Source: Streptomyces griseomycini (GTDB lineage: Bacteria > Actinomycetota > Actinomycetes > Streptomycetales > Streptomycetaceae). Taken from it: DNA of 64,000 bases. Both the position numbers and the translations under genes were made by a program. The notes under the pieces are model-generated. The model had not been told where the DNA came from. It did no database searches and saw only the letters and a list, made by a program, of their open reading frames with translations. This document shows positions 14,849 to 23,744 of the stretch, piece after piece (position 1 is the stretch's first letter; the number at the start of each line of letters is the position of its first letter). Location: positions 334,059 through 398,058 of the forward strand of contig NZ_JACHJI010000005.1 of NCBI RefSeq assembly GCF_014203535.1, given 5' to 3'.

Positions 14849-16978
14849 CTACGCCGAGTGCTGCTCGGCGGGCTGCTCCGGCCCCACCGGACGGCCGCCG
14901 CCGCGGGCCAGGGCACTGGGCCACCAGATCCGGGGCCCGATGTCGATCACGAGCGCGGGTACCAGCAGCGAGCGGACCACGAGCGTGTCGAGCAGTACTC
15001 CGAACGCCACGATGAAGGCGATCTGCACCAGGAACGCCAACGGGATGACCATCAGGGCCGCGAACGTGGCGGCCAGCACCACACCCGCGGAGGTGATCAC
15101 CCCGCCGGTCGTGGTCAGTCCGCGCAGCACGCCCTGCCGCGAGCCGTGCACGAGCGCTTCCTCACGCACCCGGGACATCAGGAAGATGTTGTAGTCGACG
15201 CCGAGAGCCACCAGGAACACGAATCCGTACAGCGGGACGGACGCGTCCGTCCCGCCGAACCCGAGGAGATGCTCGAACACGAGCGCCGAGACTCCCAGCG
15301 TCGCCAGGAAGTTGAGCGCGACCGTCGCCACGAGCAGCACCGGCACGAAGAGCGAGCGCAGCAGGAGGACCAGGATCAGCAGGATGATGACGAGCACGAC
15401 GGGAACGATCACCGTACGGTCATGAGCGGCGGTCTGCTGGGTGTCGTACTGCTGCGCCGTGTACCCGCCGACCAGGGCGTCGGCCCCCGGGACGTCGTGC
15501 ACGTTCTCGCGCAACCGCTCGATGGTCTCCTTGGCCGCGTCGCTGTCCGCCGCCGCGTCCAGCGTGGCGTCGACGAGGACACGCCCGTCGGCGACCTGCG
15601 GCTCACCGGTCCCCGGCCGTCCCGAGGCGGAGACCGCGCCCGCCGACGCCACGCCCTCGGTGTCCTTCGCGGCGGTCGTCACCGCGTCGGCACGATCGGC
15701 GTCGGCGATGATGACGGCAGGGTTTCCCGACCCGCCGGGGAAGTGCTCGCTGATCGTCTCCTGGGCTGCGACGGAGGGAGCGTCGTTCACGAAGATCTCG
15801 TCGAGCGGGACGCCCTTGGCGGACAGCGTGGGAGAGAAGGCCGCGAGGGCCGCGAGGGCGAGCCCGGTCACGACCCAGGTCAGGCGCGGACGTGCGTCCA
15901 CTCGCGCGGCGACTCGACGCCACACCGCGTGGCCCTCCGCGGAGGCGTCCGACGGCTTCGGGCGGGAGGGCCAGTAGGCGGTACGGCCCAGCAGGGCCAG
16001 CACGGCCGGCAGGAAGGTGAGCGTGGTGAGGACGGCGCACACGATGCCGATGGCGCCCACCGGTCCGAGGGCACGGTTGTTCGTGAGGTCACTGGCGAGC
16101 AGGGCCAGCAGCCCGAGCGCCACAGTGGCGGCGCTTGCGGTGATGGCGCCGAACGAGCGCCGCACCGCCGCCACGGCGGCCGCGGCCCGGTCCCCGCGCG
16201 CGGCGAGCTCCTCGCGGAAGCGGGCGGCCAGCAGCAGGGCGTAGTCGGTCGCCGCGCCGATCACCAGGATGGACAGGATGCCCTGCACCTGGCCGTCGAC
16301 GCGGACCACGTCCCGCTCCGCCAACGCGTAGACCACGGCACAGGCCAGTCCCAGGGCGAAGACGGAGCCGAGGATGATCAGGAACGGCAGCAGGACGCTG
16401 CGATAGACGAGCAGGAGGATCACCAGCACGGCGGCGAGCGCCACACCCAGCAGCAGGCCGTCGATGCCCGCGAACGCGTCCGACAGATCCGCCTGGCTCG
16501 CCGCCGGGCCGGCGATCTGCGCCTCGCTGTCCGGAACGTTCTGCGCCGCCGCACGGACCTCGTCGAGGACTGCGGGCAGCTCTTCGCCCAGGTCGGGCTC
16601 GAGTTGGACGACGGCCTGGAGAGCCCGGCCGTCGTCGGAGAGCAGGGCGGGTGACGGCCGGCCGACGACACCGGTGCTTCCGACGAGCGTGCCGACGGAG
16701 TCGGTGGCGGCAGCCCGCTGTGCCTCGGTGACCCGGTTCCCGTCCGCCGTCCAGACCACGATCGCCGGCAGCGTCTCGGACTGGTCGAACGCCTCACGGG
16801 CCTCGAGCACCTTCGTGGACTCGGCGCTCTGCGGCAGGAACGCGGCCTGGTCGTTGGTGGCCACCTCGCCCAGCTTGCCCGCGTACGGTCCGAGCGTTCC
16901 GCCCACCCCCAGCCAGACCAGCAGCAGGACGAGGGGTACGAGCCATCGGGCCCAGGACGGTGCGGTTCTCATGAGCAT
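14849..16978 (-). CDS. MMPL family (RND-type) transporter
   Basis: This 709-residue membrane protein carries the MMPL pattern twice: one N-terminal TM helix, a large periplasmic-type loop, then a TM bundle, repeated. Visible markers include GAATDYALLLAARFREEL in the first bundle and GVDYNIFLMSRVREE in the second, with the conserved Asp-Tyr in TM4/TM10. Such proteins export lipids or drugs using the proton gradient. ATG 16978 and ATG 16972 are both possible starts. It is divergent from a MarR gene with a palindromic operator in the gap, so the exporter is likely repressed by that MarR. Confidence 0.92.
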   Translation of the reverse strand: MLMRTAPSWARWLVPLVLLLVWLGVGGTLGPYAGKLGEVATNDQAAFLPQSAESTKVLEAREAFDQSETLPAIVVWTADGNRVTEAQRAAATDSVGTLVGSTGVVGRPSPALLSDDGRALQAVVQLEPDLGEELPAVLDEVRAAAQNVPDSEAQIAGPAASQADLSDAFAGIDGLLLGVALAAVLVILLLVYRSVLLPFLIILGSVFALGLACAVVYALAERDVVRVDGQVQGILSILVIGAATDYALLLAARFREELAARGDRAAAAVAAVRRSFGAITASAATVALGLLALLASDLTNNRALGPVGAIGIVCAVLTTLTFLPAVLALLGRTAYWPSRPKPSDASAEGHAVWRRVAARVDARPRLTWVVTGLALAALAAFSPTLSAKGVPLDEIFVNDAPSVAAQETISEHFPGGSGNPAVIIADADRADAVTTAAKDTEGVASAGAVSASGRPGTGEPQVADGRVLVDATLDAAADSDAAKETIERLRENVHDVPGADALVGGYTAQQYDTQQTAAHDRTVIVPVVLVIILLILVLLLRSLFVPVLLVATVALNFLATLGVSALVFEHLLGFGGTDASVPLYGFVFLVALGVDYNIFLMSRVREEALVHGSRQGVLRGLTTTGGVITSAGVVLAATFAALMVIPLAFLVQIAFIVAFGVLLDTLVVRSLLVPALVIDIGPRIWWPSALARGGGRPVGPEQPAEQHSA

Positions 16979-17011
16979 CCCAGCAGTGGAGGAAGTGAGT
17001 CGACGAGTAAA

Positions 17012-17030
17012 TATCTCAATCGTTGAGTTA
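17012..17030. promoter_or_regulatory. Palindromic MarR-type operator between MMPL and MarR genes
   Basis: TATCTCAATCGTTGAGTTA is a near-perfect 19-bp palindrome in an AT-rich 70-base divergent intergenic space. It overlaps where both promoters must lie; a TATAGT hexamer follows at 17034-17039. Placement and shape fit a MarR dimer site. Confidence 0.72.
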
Positions 17031-17045
17031 CTTTATAGTAGAGCC

Positions 17046-17549
17046 ATGAGTGGCTCATCCACCCCTCCGGTACCCCTTCCGGGAGACGACCCGACGGGGT
17101 TGAAGTCGTTCGCCGTCCTGCTGCGCCGGATGAACGGTGAGTTCAACCGCGTCGCCCGCGAGTTCGCCCAGGCACAGGGTCTGCACCCCACCGACGTCCA
17201 GGCCCTGGTCGCGGTCCTGGACGCCGATCCGGACGGTACGGGCGAGCTCATGACCCCCGGCCGGCTGAGCGGACAGCTCAACCTCACGTCGGGTGCGGTC
17301 ACCGCGTGCGTCGACAGGCTGGAGAGGGCCGGGCACATCCGCCGGGTCAGGGCAGCCGACGACCGTCGTGTGGTCCATCTGTGCTTCGCGGAGGCAGCCA
17401 GGGGACTGATCAGGGACTGCTTCCGGCCGCTTGCGCGAGGCACCGATCTCGCACGGGGCCGCTTCACGCCCGAGGAGCTCACGGTGATCGTCCGGTTCCT
17501 CGCGGAGACGAACCGGGAGCGGGTCCTGTCGCGCCGCGACCGGGGCTGA
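17046..17549 (+). CDS. MarR family transcriptional regulator
   Basis: This 167-residue winged-helix protein has a central MarR fold: HPTDVQALVAVL helix, then GRLSGQLNLTSGAVTACVDR as the recognition region and ERAGHIRRVRAADDRRVV as the wing with the D-x-R motif. It probably represses the divergent MMPL exporter and itself and is relieved by a small ligand. ATG 17046 is seven bases after a TATAGT hexamer with no clear Shine-Dalgarno, suggesting a leaderless mRNA. The inducer is unknown. Confidence 0.92.
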   Translation: MSGSSTPPVPLPGDDPTGLKSFAVLLRRMNGEFNRVAREFAQAQGLHPTDVQALVAVLDADPDGTGELMTPGRLSGQLNLTSGAVTACVDRLERAGHIRRVRAADDRRVVHLCFAEAARGLIRDCFRPLARGTDLARGRFTPEELTVIVRFLAETNRERVLSRRDRG

Positions 17550-17828
17550 GGTTCCCCGGCCGGGCGGCGCCGTCCGTGACCGGCTGACCCCGGCGAAACA
17601 GCGGCATGGGGCCGCGAGACGAACTCCCTGTCGACCACCATCTCGTGACCGTCTACGGCTACGGCACCGGATCTCCTTGTCCAGCCGCTCCCGCGGGTCG
17701 TTCGACCACCTCTTCGGCAAGGCCGAACGCCCACGCTGTGCCGGCGTGTTCAGCAACGCGGGCGAGTACGCATCCGCCGACCGCCCCGTTCTGCGGTGGG
17801 CCGGGACGAACCGGAAGTGAGCGGGGGC
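17550..17828. other. Gene-poor interval after MarR
   Basis: A plus-strand stretch at about 17690-17820 (FDHLFGKAERPRCAGVFSNA) and a minus-strand stretch (VLARVAEHAGTAWAFGLAEE) look weakly coding, but neither has a family I recognise or an intact frame. Confidence 0.3.
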
Positions 17829-18292
17829 TCAGGAGCGGAGCCACAGGCGGATCGCGGTGACGGTCACCGTGCCGTGGAAGACGCAAGCCCTTCCGTCGAA
17901 TCGAGTGGCCGCGGCGCGGAAGCCTTCGAGGGCGTCGATCGCCCGTTCGGCCTCGCCCCAGCACTGCGTCGGGACGCTGCCGGCATACGATGCCTTCGAT
18001 GAGCCGGATGTGACGGCCGAACTCGTCGAGTGCCGTGTCGCCCGGTCTGTCGACGCCCGCCGTGAGCAGCGGCACCGCACGGTATGCGCACCACAGCCTC
18101 GAGACCCTCCGGACCGGAACAGGGCCTGAGGTGGACGCAGTCAGGGTCGATGTTCCCGTTCGCAGCGGCGTTCAGGCCGGCGGCCTGCCCGCTGTGCAGC
18201 AGGAAGTCCGGTGCGGCCACCAGCCGGTAGTCGGTGCGCATGACCCGGGTCATGGCGAAAGGCCATGCCCGCGCGGATGTCGTCATGGTCAC
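17829..18292 (-). pseudogene. Frameshifted gene of unknown function, second of a coupled pair
   Basis: Coding-like sequence begins at GTG 18292, overlapping the stop of the preceding gene, with FAMTRVMRTDYRLVAAPDFL. It continues in a second frame with PLLTAGVDRPGDTALDEFGR and HIRLIEGIVC, and ends in a third with AERAIDALEGFRAAATRFDG to a stop at 17829. At least two frameshifts break it. I do not recognise the family. Confidence 0.55.
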
Positions 18293-18874
18293 GCCCTGTT
18301 CGAGAGTCGGGAGCCAGGATGCGCGCGCTCGAAGTCCGCGAGGAGCGGCTCGAGTGCTTCGACGAGGTGCTTCATGGCTTCCCGGTTGCCGGCGATCTTC
18401 TCCGCTTGGGCTCGATGCCTGGTCCGGTCGGTCTCCAGGCGACCCTCGTACACGTTGAGCCGCGCGTCGGCCCAGACGCTGAGGCTGTCGAGGGTGCCCC
18501 CGCCCAGCCCTGCGAGCACCGATCGGGTGGCGGTGCGCTCGAGCAGCACCTTCTTCGCCGCGGGGAGCAGGCCGGCGGCGTGCCGGAGTCTGGCAGGGAG
18601 GCGACCGCGGTGCTCCAGTTCCTTGTCCGGAGGGGGTCGGGCAGGAGTCGTGAGGCCTGCCCGAAAAGGTCGGGCAGCACCGCGGCGAAAGGGATCTCGA
18701 CGTTGAGCGGGTGCGGTTTCGCCCCGGAACGTGTCCGGGACGTGGTGAGGCGGCGGTGAACGGGGTGAAGGCGGCCAGGAGCGTCCGGCCGCCCGGACGG
18801 GGACGACCAGCGGCGAGCACGGCGGCAGCCCCGACCACCAAGGCCCTCTCGGCGTCGCTGAACACGTTGGTCAC
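18289..18874 (-). pseudogene. Broken gene of unknown function, first of a coupled pair
   Basis: The N-terminal frame starts near 18874 (VFSDAERALVVGAAAVLAAG). A piece around 18640-18700 (FAAVLPDLFGQASRLLPDPL) is in another frame. The last 86 codons (18289-18549) are intact and helical: TATRSVLAGLGGGTLDSLSV, then NREAMKHLVEALEPLLADFE. The stop overlaps the next gene's GTG (GTGA), showing they were once translationally coupled. No family recognised. Confidence 0.5.
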
Positions 18875-19038
18875 ACGGAAGACCGGCCTCGCCGGTCAAC
18901 CGGAGACCACTCATGTCGATCTTGTGCAGCTTTGCGGTCGACAGCATGAAACCCGGACGAGGCCGACCATCTCGCTGCGTGGCACCCGCCGACTCCGTGA
19001 TAGCACGGGGTGAGCAGACAGAAAGGGCCTACGACCTC

Positions 19039-19692
19039 ATGGGTATCTTCAGCCGCCGCCAGACAGCCGTCATCGAACCGACGCCGGCTGCCGGTACCAG
19101 CACGCCCACTGCGGAGGCCTGGAGCACCGGTGTCGCGCTGGATCCTGCACTGCGAGCGCTGACCGGGAGGTGGACCATCGACCGCCCGCACAGCCGCATC
19201 GGGTTCTCCGTCCGGCACGCGATGGTGACGACGGTGCGGGGGGCCTTCACCGACTACGACAGCACGCTGTACTTCGACGGAGCGCGGCCCTCCGAGTCGA
19301 GGGCCGAACTGGTCATCCGGGTCGCCAGCGTCGACACGGGCGTGGAACAACGGGACGCGCACCTCATCGGCGCCGACTTCTTCGACGTGCGGCGCTACCC
19401 GGAGATGGTGTTCCGCAGCACCTCCACCGTCCACGAGGGCGGGGAGAGCTTCCGCATGACGGGAGACCTGACCATCCGTGACGTCACCCGGCCCGTCGAC
19501 CTGCAACTCGACTACCTCGGCTCGGTCCTCGATCCGTTCGGGTACGAACGGGCCGGCTTCGACGGCACCACCACCATCGACCGCACCGAATGGGGCCTGG
19601 TCTACAACCAGCGCCTCAAGAACGGCGGCGCCATGGTGAGCGAGAAGGTCCGGTTGCAGTTCGACATCTCCGCGATCCGGTCCACGTCCTAG
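19039..19692 (+). CDS. YceI family protein
   Basis: This 217-residue protein has the YceI lipocalin-like beta-barrel, known to bind polyisoprenoids or amphiphilic lipids. Signatures: GRWTIDRPHSRIGFSVRHAM at the start of the barrel, DAHLIGADFFDVRRYPEMVF in the middle and FGYERAGFDGTTTIDRTEWG at the end. There is no signal peptide, so it is probably cytoplasmic, as for many actinomycete members. ATG 19039 opens MGIFSRRQTAVIEP; upstream in-frame ATGs lack a ribosome site. No partner gene is adjacent. Confidence 0.9.
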   Translation: MGIFSRRQTAVIEPTPAAGTSTPTAEAWSTGVALDPALRALTGRWTIDRPHSRIGFSVRHAMVTTVRGAFTDYDSTLYFDGARPSESRAELVIRVASVDTGVEQRDAHLIGADFFDVRRYPEMVFRSTSTVHEGGESFRMTGDLTIRDVTRPVDLQLDYLGSVLDPFGYERAGFDGTTTIDRTEWGLVYNQRLKNGGAMVSEKVRLQFDISAIRSTS

Positions 19693-20356
19693 CTCCCCAG
19701 GAGACGTGTTCGCCCGAGGAATCCCGCGGACCACCGTCATGGCGATCGCGGCGCACCGAGCCGCGATCTGCCGGTCCGCGCCGCCGCCCTCGGTGCCGAC
19801 GAGTGGGTTCCTCGTGGGGAGCCGGTTGCCGACGGGCGGCCGTGATGTGCCCCGGATGCGAGGAGTTCGAGGACCTCGCACCGGAACCCGGCCGGGTAAC
19901 CGCGGGGCACGGAAGCCTCCTTGAGTGTCTGGAGCCTCAGCTGTCCAGCAAGGTGACTGCATTGGAACCGGGGCGCGTCACAGCCTCCACCAATTGCGGA
20001 GCGGTTCATTCCGGGGTGGCCGCGGTGGGCCGGCCGGTTCGGCTTGCGGCGAGATGTTCGCGCACCGGCACACGCCGTCCGTGGCCCGGAGCCGTGGCCT
20101 TCGCGCCCGACTCGCGGGGGAGTGCGGTCCGGCACGGATGAGGCGGTGACCGGTGGTGGAGGCGTCCGCCAGGATCTGGACGCGGCCGTCGAGGAACGCA
20201 CCGGCCGCGGCGTGCAGGTCATGGGTCCTCCTGCCGGTCGCCGGGTTGCGGGTCCGGTGCGGCGTTCGCCGACGAACCCGCAGGGGACCGCGTGGTCGTG
20301 GTGCCGTCCGTTGCTGGTGGTGCACGGCCGAGAGTGCCACTGCCTGCCGGACGTGC
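19693..20356. other. Intergenic region with transposase scar
   Basis: Apart from the OrfA-like remnant at 19737-19910, this 660-base interval holds no gene I can support; frames are Arg/Pro-rich with no motifs. Confidence 0.35.
19737..19910 (-). pseudogene. IS3-family OrfA-like N-terminal remnant
   Basis: The GTG at 19910 opens PRGYPAGFRCEVLELLASG, which matches the conserved start of helix-turn-helix OrfA transposase subunits (K/R-x-Y-P-x-E-F-R-x-x-V-L-x-L). Similarity ends after about 20 residues. Confidence 0.5.
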
Positions 20357-21574
20357 TCAGACAGGGGCGTGGGACTTCTCGGACCCCGCATCGGCGGGTG
20401 CAGTGGCCGGTGCCGAGGCAGTGGACCTGCGGATGAGGCGGCGGGCCAGCGGTTCGGTGTAGCGGGCGGTGAGCGGGCCGACGATGACGAGGATCAGGAC
20501 GTAGGCGGTGGCCAGCGGGCCGATGCGGGGCTCGACGCCGACGGCGAGTCCGGCGATGACGATGGAGAACTCGCCGCGGGCGACCAGGGTGCCGCCGGCC
20601 CGCCAGCGACCTGCTCCCTGGATTCCGGCGCGGCGTGCGGCGTACCAGCCGGTGGCGACCTTGGTCAGGGCGGTGGCGACGGCGAGCAGGAGGGCGGGGA
20701 CGAGGACGGGCGGGATGTCGGCGGGGTCGGTGGACAGGCCGAAGAAGACGAAGAAGACGGCGGCGAACAGGTCCCGCAGCGGGGTGAGGAGGTTGCTGGC
20801 GCCTTCGGCGACCTCACCGGACACGGCGATCCCGACGAGGAAGGCGCCGACGGCGGCCGAGACCTGGAGTTCCTGGGCGATGCCGGCGACGAGGAGGGTG
20901 AGTCCGAGGACGACCAGCAGGAGCATCTCCGCGTTGTCGGAGGAGACCGCGCGGCTGATCAGCCGTCCGTGGCGCAGTGCGATGTAGAGGACGGCGCCGA
21001 CCGTGCCCAGGGAGATCAGCAGGGTGACGGCGCCGCCGGCCAGGCTGACGCCTGCGAGCAGGGCGGTGAGGATCGGCAGGTAGAGGGCCATGGCGAGGTC
21101 CTCGATGACGAGGACGCCGAGGACGACGGGGGTCTCGCGGTTGCCGAGCCGGCGCAGGTCGCCGAGAACCTTGGCGATCACCCCGGAGGAGGAGATCCAG
21201 GTGACGCCCGCCAGCGCGACGGCGGCCACCGGCCCCCATCCCAGGATCAGCGCGGCGACGGCGCCCGGTACGGCGTTGAGCACGAAGTCGACCGCGCCGG
21301 AGGGGTACTGGGTCTTGAGGTTGGCGACGAGTTCGGAGGCGCTGTACTCCAGGCCGAGCAGGAGCAGCAGCAGGATGACGCCGATCTCGGCGCCGGTGGC
21401 GGTGAACTCCTCACTGGCGCTGAGCGGGAGGATGCCGCCGTGGCCGAAGGCGAGTCCGGCCAGCAGGTAGAGGGGGACGGGCGAGAAGCCCATACGGCCG
21501 GCGAGGCGTCCCAGCAGGCCCAGGGCGAGGATGATGGCCCCGAGCTCGATGAGCATGGCGGTGGTGTTGTGCAC
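20357..21574 (-). CDS. Cation:proton antiporter (CPA2/KefB-type)
   Basis: This 405-residue integral membrane protein with about 12-13 helices exchanges Na+ or K+ for H+. CPA2 signatures: GLEYSASELVANLKT in TM3, ISSSGVIAKVLGDL and VLGVLVIEDLAMALYL around the ion-binding Asp, and GTLVARGEFSIVIAGLAVGV in TM11. GTG 21574 has GGAGGACA upstream. Actinomycete homologues are usually preceded by a TrkA-C regulatory-subunit gene; here none is present within 500 bases, and the protein has no C-terminal TrkA-N domain. Confidence 0.92.
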   Translation of the reverse strand: MHNTTAMLIELGAIILALGLLGRLAGRMGFSPVPLYLLAGLAFGHGGILPLSASEEFTATGAEIGVILLLLLLGLEYSASELVANLKTQYPSGAVDFVLNAVPGAVAALILGWGPVAAVALAGVTWISSSGVIAKVLGDLRRLGNRETPVVLGVLVIEDLAMALYLPILTALLAGVSLAGGAVTLLISLGTVGAVLYIALRHGRLISRAVSSDNAEMLLLVVLGLTLLVAGIAQELQVSAAVGAFLVGIAVSGEVAEGASNLLTPLRDLFAAVFFVFFGLSTDPADIPPVLVPALLLAVATALTKVATGWYAARRAGIQGAGRWRAGGTLVARGEFSIVIAGLAVGVEPRIGPLATAYVLILVIVGPLTARYTEPLARRLIRRSTASAPATAPADAGSEKSHAPV

Positions 21575-22294
21575 GGGCGTCTGTCCTCCGGTTCGGCGAC
21601 GGCGTCTGTGCCTTCGTGGTCACGGGCGGCAAGCGGGCGCTGCCGATGAGGTCGGCCATGGGGCCGGGCGTACGGGAACGCTCGGTCAGGTCGAGCGAGA
21701 CACGACCGAGCCGGTCTCGGAGTGGGTGCGGGCGGCCGGTCAGGGGGTGGTCGGCGTCCGGCCATCCGGCCGGGCGGCAGTGCCGCAGGCGGCTTCGGCT
21801 CGCCCACCGTGTGTGCGTCGGACCGGGAGATCAGACGCCGAGAACAGCACTGCCCGAGTCGGGGACGCTGTCACGAGCCGCGTTGTCGATACGCACAGTC
21901 CTGACAGCCGTGACGGGCGCACGGCAGGAAGTCCCGGTAGCGGGCAGGTCAACGGCCTGGACCATTCGATCCATGTCACGTCCCCCCGTCGCACCCAGAT
22001 CCAGATTCCGTCACAAGGACAAGCTCCACAGATTGAGCAATCGACTGCTCAATGGAGCGTCACGGCTCGGTAAAGAATTCTAGCGCACGACAAAGGGCGC
22101 ATAGCTTGCATGCCGCTCCATATGAGCGGCAAAGGGGCCGGAGATCGCGGCGATCCAGCGACCCTCTTCCCACCGGACGGCGGCGGTGAGGCGCGGGAGG
22201 CGCCGGCCTCGGCGGCCACGGGGGAGACCGGACGGCTGTGACAGCGTTCGACGAGCCTTCGGCGTCCCTCGATGTTCAGGGGCGTTCGCGTGCG
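21575..22294. other. About 720 bases with an orphan operator and no firm gene
   Basis: A 47-codon minus-strand ORF (ATG 21976, GGGGGA six bases upstream, MDRMVQAVDLPATGTSCRAP) lies left of the palindrome at 22032-22053 and could be the stump of the gene it once controlled. At 22080-22200 a minus-strand tail reads ISGPFAAHMERHASYAPFVV to a stop, coding-like but with no recognisable family. Confidence 0.35.
22032..22053. promoter_or_regulatory. Perfect TetR-type palindrome without an intact target gene
   Basis: ATTGAGCA-6 nt-TGCTCAAT is a perfect inverted repeat in an AT-rich pocket. It resembles TetR-family operators but faces no intact gene on either side. Confidence 0.55.
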
Positions 22295-23473
22295 TCACTG
22301 GAGCGCCTCGGCACTTCGGCCGGCCGTGACCACGGTGCGGAGAGGGAACGCGATGAGCAGTGTGATCGCAACCAGGAACCCGCTCGCCCACAGCGGCCCG
22401 AGGTTCCCGGCCGGGGTACTGAGGGTGGCCGCGGCGATGAGGGGGCCGGCGGCGGCGCCGACGTTGAGTGCCGCGGTCGCATACGACCCGGCCATGGTGG
22501 GGGCTCCCGCGGCCTCGTAGAGGACCCGGGTGATCAGGGTGCTGCCCAGCGCGAACGACAGGGCGCCCTGCACGAACACGAGGACGAGCAGGGCGAGCGG
22601 CTCGTCGGCCAGCACCGCCAGGGCCGGCCAGCCGATGAGCAGCAGCGGGCCGCCGACTGCGAGGACCAGACCGGGACGCTGGTCGGACAGCCGGCCGGCG
22701 ACGGTGACCCCGGCGAAGGAACCGGCGCCGAAGAGCACCAGAACGACAGAGATCCACAACTCGCCCAGCCCGGCGGTGCCGGTCACGACGGGGGCGAGGA
22801 AGGTGAAGCTTCCGAACGTGGCCGCGTTCACCAGCGCGCCGAGCAGCATCACCAGCATCAGCGGTGGCCTGGTGAGCCGGGCGAGCTCCGCTCGCAAGGC
22901 CGGCCCGCCAGTCGCCTCTTCCTCCACGGGCCCCGCCGGGATCGCCTTCAGGATGCCGAGAGCGGCAGGCAGGCAGAGAGCGGCGACGGCCCAGAACGCG
23001 GCCCGCCAGCCGAGGACCGTGCCGAGTACCGACCCGCCGGGGACACCGGCGACCGTGGCCACCGTCGTGCCCGACAGCAGCACGGCCAGCGCACGCCCCT
23101 TCCTGCCGGGTGAGACCAGCATGGCGGCAGTCGTCAGGGCGACGGCGAGGAACCCCGCGTTCGCGAGCGCGGCGACGACCCGGGTGGCGAACAGGACCGG
23201 GAAGCTGGTGGTGAGGGCGCCCACGGCGTGAGCTGCCGCGAAAGCGAGGATGAACCCCAGGAGGCTGGAGCGCCTGGGCCAGTTGCGGGCAAGCGCGGCC
23301 ACCAGGGGAGCACCGACGACCATGCCGAGAGCGAAGGCCGAGGTGAGCGCGCCCGCCGTCCCGACGGTGACGTCGAGATCCGAGGCGATGTCCGGCAACA
23401 GACCGGCGAGCATGAACTCCGAGGTGCCCATGGCGAAGACCGCCATGGCAAGCAGATACAGCGGGAGAGGCAT
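22295..23473 (-). CDS. cmx: Cmx/CmrA family chloramphenicol efflux MFS transporter
   Basis: This 392-residue, 12-TM major facilitator closely follows the Streptomyces chloramphenicol exporter: start MPLPLYLLAMAVFAMGTSEF, MLAGLLPDIASDL in the first helix, VPGGSVLGTVLGWRAAFW in the TM5 antiporter region, and EAAGAPTMAGSYATAALNVG in the second half. It should pump phenicols out using the proton gradient. ATG 23473 has GGAG eight bases upstream; an in-frame ATG at 23512 is less likely. A 21-codon ORF and hairpin upstream could regulate it. Substrate range is inferred from family. Confidence 0.9.
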   Translation of the reverse strand: MPLPLYLLAMAVFAMGTSEFMLAGLLPDIASDLDVTVGTAGALTSAFALGMVVGAPLVAALARNWPRRSSLLGFILAFAAAHAVGALTTSFPVLFATRVVAALANAGFLAVALTTAAMLVSPGRKGRALAVLLSGTTVATVAGVPGGSVLGTVLGWRAAFWAVAALCLPAALGILKAIPAGPVEEEATGGPALRAELARLTRPPLMLVMLLGALVNAATFGSFTFLAPVVTGTAGLGELWISVVLVLFGAGSFAGVTVAGRLSDQRPGLVLAVGGPLLLIGWPALAVLADEPLALLVLVFVQGALSFALGSTLITRVLYEAAGAPTMAGSYATAALNVGAAAGPLIAAATLSTPAGNLGPLWASGFLVAITLLIAFPLRTVVTAGRSAEALQ

Positions 23474-23585
23474 CGAGTGGCTCCGAGGTGAGGAGAGGCA
23501 CGAGAAGGTCATCTCGTCACCGCGGCCGGCCCCGAAGGCACACTCGCCCGGCCGCAGGACGCGGCGCGACGACAGGGCTACGAGC

Positions 23586-23651
23586 TCAGTGGTCCAGGGG
23601 GCTGACGGCGTGACCGAAAGCCCCCACCTCGTCCGACTCAGGACTCGACAT
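23586..23651 (-). promoter_or_regulatory. Possible 21-codon leader peptide with stem-loop upstream of cmx
   Basis: The ATG at 23651 opens a 21-residue ORF (MSSPESDEVGAFGHAVSPLD and one more residue) ending at TGA 23586. Within it GGGGGCT and AGCCCCC can pair as a 7-bp stem around a 15-base loop. Phenicol exporters are sometimes controlled by ribosome stalling on leaders; whether this one is translated is not shown, and its ribosome site is weak. Confidence 0.35.
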
Positions 23652-23744
23652 GGCCCGCACGGTACCCGACCGATGCCCGTCGAGGCACCCCGGTTTCACC
23701 GGCACCGGCCCGTGTCACCAACGTCATGTCCCGCAACGACCAGG

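Noticed and set aside
22080..22250. Minus-strand tail FAAHMERHASYAPFVV as a small toxin or HicB-like gene
   Set aside because: No start, no full domain and no partner gene; resemblance too weak.
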